Of a stretch of DNA of 12,979 nt, positions 4,740 through 12,253 are shown piece after piece. Numbering within the stretch: the stretch's first letter is position 1; each line of letters opens with the position of its first letter. Position numbers and translations under genes: made by a program. Source of the stretch: CAYOZL01 sp964408435 (GTDB lineage: Bacteria > Bdellovibrionota_C > UBA2361 > SZUA-149 > CAYOZL01); contig CAYOZL010000062.1 of assembly GCA_964408435.1 (NCBI GenBank), positions 1-12,979 of the forward strand, written 5' to 3'. Under the pieces are notes generated by a model. The model was not told the DNA's origin, did not search any database, and worked only from the letters and a program-made list of their open reading frames with translations.

Positions 4740-7013
4740 ATGTCAGAACGAAATCAAAATCAGCAAGCTCAACAAAGAGCTCAGCAACAGGTTCAGCAAC
4801 CGGCTCAACAGCAGGTTCAGCAACAGGTTCAACAACCTGCTCAACAAGGAGCCCAACAACCAGCTCTAGACATACCTAATATAAATTTACCCTCTCGAGA
4901 ACAGTATGCTGCTCAGTATTCACAATATGCACAGACTGCAAGGGAAATAGCTAGGCCAGAATCAATTAAGTACTCGCATGGCGCTGATGTAATAATAGAC
5001 ATTAATGGTGAACCAGTTGTAGACAGAAGAAGTGGCACAGAAGTTCAATTACTTGGAGGTGCAGCTGGTGTATACATAGTAGGACAGGATAAAACTAGAT
5101 ATCACACTACTGGTACTACGAGTGATGGAGATAGCATAATCAACCATAGTGTTGATTCAAATCAAAACATATCCCTTCATTCTAAATACGAAGGCCCTAA
5201 AGTTTACGAATCTGTTCTAGGCTCAACGATTAGAAATCTTGGCTTAATAAGAACTGGTGATAAAACTTACAAAAGACCTGGATTTGGTGGAACATACAAA
5301 GTTCAAATTGAAAGAGATAACTCTTTTTCGATTCATTATTCAGGCGGCAGAAACTCCTCTGGTCAAATGTGTTACAAACAAACCTTTCATCATGGTCACT
5401 GGGATCGGCGTAGGAATTCACCGCTTAGGAATCAAGCTGATAAGTGGAAAAGATATAATTCTATTAAAAGCAATAAGAAAACCTCTGCTAGTAGTGCTAG
5501 ATTATTAAAAGGCTCTACTAATTCTTCATTTAGTACTTCAACTTCTGCAATCACAGTTGATAGCGAGAATAATTCAATTGCTAGTGATACTAAGTTAAGC
5601 AACATTGATTTTAAATCCGTTACAAACAATGAGCAAACATGGTCAGGAACTTTTACTCAAGATTCTGGTTATACTCTAGTTTGCCGACATAACAACATGA
5701 GTGGTGCACTAAACTTAAAACAAGACTTACTTAGTAACCATGCTCCATCAGTTGTAAGAGATACTTTTGCAATGGCGATTAACAATCATGTTACAGAATT
5801 AGATGGGCAGTCTGAATATCGCTCACTACTTACAAATCAAAAAATGCTTGTTGAAATTGATGGAAAGAAAACAGTTGTTGAACTAATGGGTAATGGAGAT
5901 GTAAAAGACCATACAAATAATAATTGGTATAGAATTCAAGTAAGTGAAGGTAAAGCTATTTCTTGGGAACCAACCCCACTAGACTCTGTTAAACAAAGTA
6001 TAGACGACTCTGCTCCAAAGCCGATGCAAGCGCCTGATACGGAAGACGAGAAACAGGATAGCTCTACAGATACCAGTCAAAGGCAAGGGCAAAATCCTCC
6101 TAGTGCAGCAGATAACGTAACTAGCAATTCAGCAGCAGACAGCCCTGTAGCAAACAACCCAGATTCTTCTCAAGCTCAGACTTTAAGTTCTCAAGTAGCA
6201 GAACAAAATCTACAAACTGCTAATCAAGAACAAGTTACTGAATTTAGCAACAGATTCAATGAAGTAGCAGATCTAATTTTGTTCAAACATAATAGAGGGC
6301 TAGGAATTGATAACGCACCAAGCACTGTATTATTTACAAAAAATGGTGAATTTAAAACAATCGATCAAGAAAAACATTTCAAAGAAGGAAGTAATGATTT
6401 TCAATATGGCAATGTAGGAAACAAAGCTTTTAAAGAGGCTTTAGGCAAGCTTCCAGAAATGGATTTAAATACTCTTCCAGAAAATAGTATCACTGGTCTA
6501 GCAAGAACAAGCAATGGAGAAACTTTTTACATTTTTCCAAAATCAAATGGGCAAATTATCGCTGTCAATCATAACGAACCAGTTGCAGAAGTTAAACAAG
6601 CGTACGCATCAGCTACTGAAACACAAGGCGCTAACAGATCTAAATTAATTACCGGAGAATGGTTTGAAGTAGCTAATTCAAATCAAAATAACCGGTGGGG
6701 CTACATAGAATTAGATGGTGGGAAGATACATTTAGCTAACCATGATTTTAGTCAAATTAAGACTTGGGATCCTGAAAAAGCAATTGATGAAGTACTAAAT
6801 AAGAACCATGGATACAAAGACTCATGGGACCCAAGGGGATGGTACGACATTGATGATTACTCCCCTGTAACAACTGGAACAGAAAAATCAAATGACTTAC
6901 AAGCACAAGTCTCTGATAATAAGAAAGAAAAAAGTAATAAGTCTAATCAACCAAAAGGCAGTGGCATGACTGACATGGATAGAATCTACGAAGGTGGTGG
7001 AACTTTCGGATAA
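4740..7013 (+). CDS. Large protein of unknown function with Gln-rich N-terminus
   Basis: I do not recognise this 757-residue protein. Residues 7-41 are almost only Gln with Ala, Val and Pro in a repeating QQVQQPAQQ pattern. Residues 75-235 are rich in Gly, Thr and charged residues and look beta-rich (VIIDINGEPVVD, GGTYKVQIERDNSFSIHY). Residues 245-290 are Ser/Thr/Asn-rich, and 415-500 form a long Pro/Gln/Ser/Asp linker. Around 395-425 (NNWYRIQVSEGKAISW) and 640-690 (EWFEVANS, RWGYIELDGGKIHL, TWDPEKAIDEVL) two modules look loosely alike. There are only two cysteines (211 and 315), no signal peptide and no membrane helix. A structural, surface or secreted effector-like protein is possible, but nothing in the sequence decides. 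The start is the only ATG before the Gln tract; no clear ribosome-binding site is seen. It lies 155 bases after the DUF6580 gene and 48 before argD. Confidence 0.8.
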   Translation: MSERNQNQQAQQRAQQQVQQPAQQQVQQQVQQPAQQGAQQPALDIPNINLPSREQYAAQYSQYAQTAREIARPESIKYSHGADVIIDINGEPVVDRRSGTEVQLLGGAAGVYIVGQDKTRYHTTGTTSDGDSIINHSVDSNQNISLHSKYEGPKVYESVLGSTIRNLGLIRTGDKTYKRPGFGGTYKVQIERDNSFSIHYSGGRNSSGQMCYKQTFHHGHWDRRRNSPLRNQADKWKRYNSIKSNKKTSASSARLLKGSTNSSFSTSTSAITVDSENNSIASDTKLSNIDFKSVTNNEQTWSGTFTQDSGYTLVCRHNNMSGALNLKQDLLSNHAPSVVRDTFAMAINNHVTELDGQSEYRSLLTNQKMLVEIDGKKTVVELMGNGDVKDHTNNNWYRIQVSEGKAISWEPTPLDSVKQSIDDSAPKPMQAPDTEDEKQDSSTDTSQRQGQNPPSAADNVTSNSAADSPVANNPDSSQAQTLSSQVAEQNLQTANQEQVTEFSNRFNEVADLILFKHNRGLGIDNAPSTVLFTKNGEFKTIDQEKHFKEGSNDFQYGNVGNKAFKEALGKLPEMDLNTLPENSITGLARTSNGETFYIFPKSNGQIIAVNHNEPVAEVKQAYASATETQGANRSKLITGEWFEVANSNQNNRWGYIELDGGKIHLANHDFSQIKTWDPEKAIDEVLNKNHGYKDSWDPRGWYDIDDYSPVTTGTEKSNDLQAQVSDNKKEKSNKSNQPKGSGMTDMDRIYEGGGTFG
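4761..4862 (+). repeat. Imperfect CAR/SCW tandem repeats coding the Gln-rich tract
   Basis: About 100 bases of imperfect tandem repeats built from CAA/CAG Gln codons with regularly spaced GTT (Val), CCG/CCT-GCT (Pro-Ala) and GCT codons. They encode residues 8-41 of the unknown protein. CAA and CAG alternate, and copies such as CAGGTTCAGCAA and CAGGTTCAACAA differ by single bases, so the tract is long established yet still prone to length change by slippage or recombination. Confidence 0.75.
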
Positions 7014-7061
7014 AATTCTTTTATTTGGTTTCTGCAGAATCTTTTGTTATTTTGCTCAATT

Positions 7062-8216
7062 ATGAGCGTAGACAAAACCAATCAATACATACTAGCCAAC
7101 TACGGAAGATTTCCAATCTCAATGACAAGAGGCCAAGGGGCTCAAATCTGGGATGAAACTGGCAAGAGATATATTGATTTTTTTGCAGGCTTTGGTGCAT
7201 GCGGAGTCACCGGTCATTCTCATCCAGAAATAACAAAAGCTGTTACAGCTCAAGTAAACGAGCTTCAATGCCACGGAAATTATTTCACTAATCCCAAACA
7301 AGCCCAACTAGCAGAAAAAATTATTAAGCATTCTTTCCCTGGAAAAGTATTCTTTTGTCATAGTGGGGCAGAAGCTAATGAGGCCGCAATAAAGCTAATT
7401 AGAAAGGCAACAGGCAAACAAGAAATAATTTGTTTTCAGAATTCTTTTCACGGAAGAAGTATGGGAGCTCTTTCAATAACTCCTGAATCTTTCCATAAAG
7501 GTTTTGAGCCGATGCTAAGTGGAGCGGTTAGAGCAGAATATAATAATTTAGAATCTGTAAAATCTAAAATCACAGATAAAACAGCTGGAATTTTCATTGA
7601 GCCAATTCAAGGTGAAGGTGGGCTTAATCTACCAAGCACTGAATTTATGCAAGGCATAAGAGAATTATGCGATAAGCATAATCTGCTTCTAGTTTGTGAT
7701 GAAGTCTGGACTTCACCTGCAAGAATAGGAAAAATGTTTGCATACCAGTTATACGGAATTACACCAGATGCGATGACACTAGCAAAAGCTATTGGCGGGA
7801 GCTTACCATTAGGAGCTTGTGTAATAAGTGACAAATATGCCGATGTTCTAGGACCCGGAACTCATGGTTGCACCATGGGAGGAAACCCAGTTTGCTCTGC
7901 TGCAGCTCTTGCGAGTATGGAACTAATTGAAGAAGAAAACCTAGTTGAAAAAGCAAAAGAACTGGGCGAGTATATTGTTGCTAATTTAAAAGAAAAAAAC
8001 TTAAACAAAGTTAAAGAAATTAGACATAGCGGCTTAATGATAGGTCTTGAATTAAAATCTGACTATATTAATTCCGAGATTGTAAAAGAATCACTTAATC
8101 AAGGTTTATTCGTAGCAGGCGCAAAGAATAATGTCTTAAGGATTGCCCCTCCAATAGTAATCAAGAAAGAAATACTAGATGAGGGCTTAGGAATACTAAA
8201 TAAACTATTAGCCTAA
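7062..8216 (+). CDS. argD: Acetylornithine aminotransferase-like class III PLP enzyme (ArgD)
   Basis: This 384-residue cytosolic class III aminotransferase has the length of ArgD, which transfers an amino group between N-acetylornithine and 2-oxoglutarate in arginine synthesis. Visible landmarks are the N-terminal LANYGRFPISMTRGQGAQIW, SGAEANEAAIKL (101-112) for cofactor phosphate binding, FHGRSMGAL (129-137), EPIQGEGG (180-187), Asp213 in CDEV, and the PLP lysine Lys242 in TLAKAIGG. Two motifs depart from the usual family pattern: DEVWTSPARIG replaces DEVQTGMGRTG, and HGCTMGGNP replaces HGTTFGGNP. A succinylornithine or other omega-amino-acid specificity is therefore possible. The ATG at 7062 is preferred on N-terminal alignment; TTG at 7044 would add six residues. 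Neither has a clear Shine-Dalgarno site. No other arginine gene is in view. Confidence 0.82.
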   Translation: MSVDKTNQYILANYGRFPISMTRGQGAQIWDETGKRYIDFFAGFGACGVTGHSHPEITKAVTAQVNELQCHGNYFTNPKQAQLAEKIIKHSFPGKVFFCHSGAEANEAAIKLIRKATGKQEIICFQNSFHGRSMGALSITPESFHKGFEPMLSGAVRAEYNNLESVKSKITDKTAGIFIEPIQGEGGLNLPSTEFMQGIRELCDKHNLLLVCDEVWTSPARIGKMFAYQLYGITPDAMTLAKAIGGSLPLGACVISDKYADVLGPGTHGCTMGGNPVCSAAALASMELIEEENLVEKAKELGEYIVANLKEKNLNKVKEIRHSGLMIGLELKSDYINSEIVKESLNQGLFVAGAKNNVLRIAPPIVIKKEILDEGLGILNKLLA

Positions 8217-8235
8217 GTAAGCTTACAGCACTGGC

Positions 8236-8265
8236 TTAGTCTTAATCCTAGTCTTAGTCTTAGTC
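8236..8265. repeat. Tandem hexamer array YTARTC, five units
   Basis: Five contiguous hexamers TTAGTC, TTAATC, CTAGTC, TTAGTC, TTAGTC, followed by degenerate traces (TTAAAT, then CCAATCCTAACC). This is the reverse complement of the GAYTAR unit at 3927-3974. It sits 20 bases after the argD stop in a 173-base gap before the moxR gene. A ten-base palindrome, GTAAGCTTAC (8217-8226), lies between stop and array. The rest of the gap is A/T-rich, with no further element I can defend. Confidence 0.8.
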
Positions 8266-8389
8266 TTAAATTACCAATCCTAACCTAAAACAAACAACCA
8301 AAAACACCCCTTTTAAAGCATTAATTTCAAAGCCTTTTTTGCAATAATAAAAAACTCATGTAAATCCATCAATCTGACGAAGGATATAC

Positions 8390-9307
8390 ATGGTAAAAAG
8401 CATAATATCCGAAATCTCCTCTGTAGTCCTAGGCAAAGAATACCAAATCAAACTCGCTCTTAGTTGCTTACTAGCAAAAGGTCATCTCTTAATTGAAGAT
8501 ATACCAGGCATAGGAAAGACTACTCTCGCTAAAACTTTATCTAAAGTTATGGGCATAGACTACAACAGAGTTCAATGCACTAATGACATGCTACCAGGAG
8601 ATATTCTAGGAGTTAATATATTTAATCAAAACGACTCAAGTTTTAATTTTATAAAAGGCCCTATATTTACGCATCTTTTATTAGTTGATGAAATTAATAG
8701 AACGACTCCAAAAACCCAAAGCTCTCTACTTGAGGCAATGGAAGAATTGCAAGTTACCATTGAGGGTGAAACCTACAAATTAGAAAAACCGTTTTTTGTA
8801 ATTGCGACTCAAAACCCACTGGAGCAATCTGGAACATACCCCCTTCCAGAATCTCAACTTGATAGATTTTTAATTAGAATCAGCATTGGCTACCCACATC
8901 CTGAAGCAGAAAAACAAATTCTACGTGAAGGAAATACGGATCATAGTCAAAAAATAAACGAATTAGTTAGTTCTATTTTATCACCTGAAAAAATACTTGA
9001 AATACAGGATGAAATAAACGAAGTCTATGTTTCTGATAGCATTCTAGACTACACTCAAAGTCTTTTAGAGTTTTCAAGAAAAAGTGATTTTTTCTACAAT
9101 GGTTTATCCACTCGAGCAGGAAAAGCATTGTTGCAAATAGCTAAATCATGGGCTTACTGCAGTGAAAGAGCAAACGTTATACCAGAGGACATACAAGAAA
9201 TGTTACCTCATGTTGCATCACACAGAATAGTATCTAAAGAGACAAGATCAGAACTAAAAAAAGAGGAATTAAAAGATATTTTCTCTCAAGTTTCTTTGCA
9301 AAAATAG
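8390..9307 (+). CDS. MoxR-family AAA+ ATPase
   Basis: This 305-residue cytosolic ATPase matches the MoxR family in length and motifs. Walker A is DIPGIGKTTL (37-46), Walker B is LLLVDEINR (96-104), sensor 1 is ATQNPLEQSGTYPLPESQLD (139-158), with the arginine of QLDRF at 159. A lid domain follows (ILSPEKILEIQDEI, then LSTRAGKALLQIAKSWA). MoxR proteins are thought to act as chaperones that mature or activate partner complexes, usually with DUF58 and VWA proteins encoded next to them. AGGA (8381-8384), five bases before the ATG, supports this start. It is the first gene of a same-strand run with the DUF58 and transglutaminase genes. The exact client is unknown; the adjacent genes are the obvious candidates. 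Confidence 0.93.
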   Translation: MVKSIISEISSVVLGKEYQIKLALSCLLAKGHLLIEDIPGIGKTTLAKTLSKVMGIDYNRVQCTNDMLPGDILGVNIFNQNDSSFNFIKGPIFTHLLLVDEINRTTPKTQSSLLEAMEELQVTIEGETYKLEKPFFVIATQNPLEQSGTYPLPESQLDRFLIRISIGYPHPEAEKQILREGNTDHSQKINELVSSILSPEKILEIQDEINEVYVSDSILDYTQSLLEFSRKSDFFYNGLSTRAGKALLQIAKSWAYCSERANVIPEDIQEMLPHVASHRIVSKETRSELKKEELKDIFSQVSLQK

Positions 9308-9367
9308 TTTTTAAAGCCAGAGCTATCGAGGAAAGATTGGAGAAAGAACGATTAAGAAATAACATCA

Positions 9368-10288
9368 ATGTTAAAATATTTTACAAAATTTTTAATACCA
9401 AAAAATACAGATGTACTACCTCATACTATTAAAAGAAATAGAATTTACATCCTACCTACTAAAAGAGGTATTAAGTTTTGCCTAATGCTCGGAGTAATGT
9501 TTTTAGTCTCTTTAAATAACAACGACAACTTAGCACTCTTACTTACCTTTATACTTTGCTCTACTTTTTTAATTTCAATGATTTACACTCATTCAAACTT
9601 AAAAGGGCTAAAGCTTATTTCAGTTTCCACTCAGCCTAATTTTGCTAGCGAGAAAGCTAAAGTCTCTATCAACCTGCTCTCAGACAACTTAGCTCGTCCC
9701 TTAATCACAGCTTACATAGACTCAGAAAATCTTGAAAAAACTAAAGTACTAGATACAAAAACTCTTGAACTTAAAGCACAAACTGAAAACAGAGGTATTT
9801 ACAGACCTGAAAAAATTAGAATTGAATCCGACTTTCCTTTTTCCTTTTTTAAAGCTTGGACATATATCAAAACTGATGTGCAGTGTTTAGTTTATCCAAA
9901 GCCATTAGAGAACAAACACAAAGCAAGCATAAGCTCTAAACAAGCTGATGGAGCTAATAATGGAGGGAAAGGTAATGAAGACTTCAATGGGCTAAAAAAT
10001 TACACTCAAGGAGATAGTCCAAAAAAAATATACTGGAAGGGTCTTTCTAAAGGAACAGGATTAAACACTAAAGACTATAGTGGTTCTTCAAGTCAAATAG
10101 CTTTATATGATTTTAATAAAATTAAAGAAGATAATCTTGAGATAAAATTATCAATGCTAAGTTTTTTAGTCCTCCAAGCAAAAGGAGCGTTTACTTTAAA
10201 AATACCTGGAAAAACAATTGGACCAGATAGTGGAGAGAAACATCTACATTCATGCCTTAAGGAGCTAGCTCTTTATGCGAAAGAATAA
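9368..10288 (+). CDS. DUF58 domain membrane protein, partner of MoxR
   Basis: The protein has 306 residues with two membrane segments (about 36-50 and 54-74) right after the typical YILPTKRGIKF motif, then SLNNNDNLALLLTF. The cytoplasmic part carries FPFSFFKAW (156-164), VYPKP (175-179) and the defining DUF58 block DFNGLKNYTQGDSPKKIYW (205-223). This is the short, two-helix version found beside tgpA in proteobacteria, without an attached VWA domain. It follows moxR after 60 bases and overlaps the start of the transglutaminase gene by 14 bases, so the two are probably translationally coupled. Its molecular function is not known; it is likely a membrane-bound partner or client of the ATPase. 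No strong ribosome-binding site precedes this ATG. Confidence 0.9.
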   Translation: MLKYFTKFLIPKNTDVLPHTIKRNRIYILPTKRGIKFCLMLGVMFLVSLNNNDNLALLLTFILCSTFLISMIYTHSNLKGLKLISVSTQPNFASEKAKVSINLLSDNLARPLITAYIDSENLEKTKVLDTKTLELKAQTENRGIYRPEKIRIESDFPFSFFKAWTYIKTDVQCLVYPKPLENKHKASISSKQADGANNGGKGNEDFNGLKNYTQGDSPKKIYWKGLSKGTGLNTKDYSGSSSQIALYDFNKIKEDNLEIKLSMLSFLVLQAKGAFTLKIPGKTIGPDSGEKHLHSCLKELALYAKE

Positions 10289-12203
10289 AGAATTAAATCT
10301 AGCAATATTTTTAGCTAGCATACCCTTATTTTTTCACTTACCTCTTGGTATTACTGCTTGGTGTATTTTCTTTCCTGTAATTCAAAGCTTAGGAAAAGTT
10401 AAAAAAGTTTCTAACTACACTACAACTTTTATAGGCGCTCTAGCCTTAGTAATTCTAATGTTAACTTATGGTTTTACATATTCACTCGATCTCTGTGTTG
10501 CTCTGCTAGCAATGGCTACTTGTGTAAAGCCAATGGAAGCTAAAACAAGTAGAGACAACGCAGTATCGCTTTGCATGTCGTATTTTGTTTCTCTAGCAGC
10601 TCTTTGGTACTCTACAACAATTACTGTTGCAATCTATTCAGTATTTTCTCTACTAACTACCACTAGTATTTTAGCTTATCTAAACGATGCTTTTGATACC
10701 TTAAGAGATAGTTTTAAATTTAGCTCTAGAATTATACTTCAAGCATTACCGCTAGCAATTGTACTCTTTGTAGTTTTTCCTAGACTCTCAAATAAAATGT
10801 GGAGCTTTAATATCAGCACTAAAGCAACTACAGGTTTTAGTGATAGTATTTCTATGGGTGGCATTAGTAGCTTAGCATCAGACCCAGGTACAGCCTTTAG
10901 AGCTGTTTTTTATTCAAAGGTGCCAAAATCTCTTTATTGGAGAGGTTTAGTTTTTAATTTCTTTGATGGTAAGAATTGGAAAGCAAAACAAAATAGCAAA
11001 AAATTTGAAGGCAAAAGGACAGGAAAAAATAAGATTTCATATGATATTATTTTAGAACCACATCATAAAAAATGGATTTTCTCTTTAGGCCTTCCAGTAA
11101 GTGCACCAAATGATTCTAAACAAACTGAAGATGGAATTATTTTAGCAAAAAAGCCAATTACAGATAAAGCGCTATACAATATACAATCTGTTAGTACAAA
11201 CTTTGGTAGCTTAGATAAAGTCTCTAGAAGAATAAATACAAAAATTCCTAACAACGTAAACCCTAAAGCAAGTAAACTAGCACAGTCTTGGAAAGAACAA
11301 GGTTTAAGTAATAAAGAAATAATAAAGAAAATTCAAAGTTTTTTCATTACTCAAAATCTTAAATACTCCCTTGAAGCCCCAAGAACTAGTGGGGATCATG
11401 TTGATGACTTCTTATTTAGAACAAAAATTGGTTACTGTGAGCACTTTGCAACTGCTTTTGCTTTTATGCTTAGAGCAGCTGATGTTCCTGCAAGACTTGT
11501 TGGAGGATTCCTAGGAGGAGAGGTAAATAAAGATTACATTATAGTAAGAAATTCTGATGCCCATGTATGGACTGAAATTTGGGACGAGAAAATAGGTTGG
11601 TTTAGATACGACCCAACACCAGGTGGAACATACTTAAGCACAGGAGCTAGTAGAGACAGAGAAACATCAATAGCTAGTTCTTCAGATTTTTCACAACTTA
11701 GAAGTTCTATACTATTAAAGCTAGATTCAATTAATTTCGCATGGAATAAATGGGTCTTAGGCTACGATAAAGTTAAACAAGAAAACCTACTTAAAGACTT
11801 AGGTCTAAAGGGCAAATCTGCATTATTTATTTGTTCGATAGTAATGTTTGTTTTCATGCTAGCCATAATAATTGCTTACTACTTTAACCAAGCAGGAAGA
11901 AAAAAAGCTCTAGATAGTACTGGAAAAACTTATGAAAAGTTTATTAAAAAATTTGCAAAACATGGATATAAAAAACCTGAGAATATGGGACCACGTGATT
12001 ACCAAGCAGAGCTAGAAAAAGCTTTTCCTAAAGTAGAAGAAAATATCAAATTAATTCTAGATTTATACGTTGCTCTAAAATACGAGAAAAATGCACAGTT
12101 AGAAGATCAAGAAAAATTTAAATCTTTAGTTTCGAATTTAAAAATCCCTAAAAAGAATGGAAGAGAAAGATCTCTCACAGAGGCACAGAGGTCACAGAGT
12201 TAA
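10275..12203 (+). CDS. tgpA: TgpA-like transmembrane transglutaminase-fold protein
   Basis: This 642-residue inner-membrane protein begins with about six hydrophobic helices (10-168). A periplasmic region follows, containing YWRGLVFNFFDGKNW (221-235) and a transglutaminase-like core at about 370-455. The catalytic triad is visible: Cys388 in GYCEHFA, His430 in DAHVWTE and Asp446 in FRYDPTPG. A last helix (515-537) leads to a cytoplasmic DUF4129-like tail. This architecture is that of TgpA, an essential protein in Pseudomonas aeruginosa whose substrate is not established. AAGGAG (10259-10264) lies ten bases before the ATG, inside the DUF58 gene. The last nine residues (634-642, LTEAQRSQS) are encoded by one arm of a long inverted repeat, so the native C-terminus may have been replaced by repeat sequence. 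Confidence 0.92.
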   Translation: MRKNKELNLAIFLASIPLFFHLPLGITAWCIFFPVIQSLGKVKKVSNYTTTFIGALALVILMLTYGFTYSLDLCVALLAMATCVKPMEAKTSRDNAVSLCMSYFVSLAALWYSTTITVAIYSVFSLLTTTSILAYLNDAFDTLRDSFKFSSRIILQALPLAIVLFVVFPRLSNKMWSFNISTKATTGFSDSISMGGISSLASDPGTAFRAVFYSKVPKSLYWRGLVFNFFDGKNWKAKQNSKKFEGKRTGKNKISYDIILEPHHKKWIFSLGLPVSAPNDSKQTEDGIILAKKPITDKALYNIQSVSTNFGSLDKVSRRINTKIPNNVNPKASKLAQSWKEQGLSNKEIIKKIQSFFITQNLKYSLEAPRTSGDHVDDFLFRTKIGYCEHFATAFAFMLRAADVPARLVGGFLGGEVNKDYIIVRNSDAHVWTEIWDEKIGWFRYDPTPGGTYLSTGASRDRETSIASSSDFSQLRSSILLKLDSINFAWNKWVLGYDKVKQENLLKDLGLKGKSALFICSIVMFVFMLAIIIAYYFNQAGRKKALDSTGKTYEKFIKKFAKHGYKKPENMGPRDYQAELEKAFPKVEENIKLILDLYVALKYEKNAQLEDQEKFKSLVSNLKIPKKNGRERSLTEAQRSQS

Positions 12204-12249
12204 TTTTTTTAACTTTTTTTCTCTCTGTGTTCTCTGTGCCTCTGTGAGA
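12173..12249. repeat. Long inverted repeat at convergent tgpA/reductase junction
   Basis: Two 27-base arms (12173-12199 and 12223-12249) are inverted copies with 25 of 27 matches; the first 18 bases match perfectly and the two mismatches are adjacent. The arms are themselves built of repeated CACAGAG-type heptamers (CTCTGTG on the other strand). A 23-base T-rich loop separates them. The left arm encodes the end of TgpA; the right arm ends four bases before the reductase stop. In RNA it would form a very stable hairpin from either side, limiting read-through between convergent genes. CTCTGTG-type sequences look like a dispersed intergenic repeat rather than local duplication. Confidence 0.9.
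12199..12220 (+). terminator. Small hairpin plus T-run at the tgpA stop
   Basis: GTTAA (12199-12203, including the TAA stop) pairs with TTAAC (12209-12213) around TTTTT, followed by seven T (12214-12220). It has the layout of an intrinsic terminator but an almost pure A-T stem. It lies within the loop of the larger inverted repeat, and the two foldings are alternatives. Either could end the moxR-DUF58-tgpA transcript. Confidence 0.4.
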
Positions 12250-12253
12250 CCTT

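Noticed and set aside
5257..5508. 83-codon plus-strand frame and nearby minus-strand frames inside the Gln-rich gene
   Set aside because: They are fully contained in the 757-codon gene, with no ribosome-binding site or recognisable protein features.
9308..9367. Possible small coiled-coil peptide in the gap between the moxR and DUF58 genes
   Set aside because: A frame reading RAIEERLEKERLRNN is open here but has no start codon or ribosome-binding site, and it runs out of frame into the DUF58 gene.
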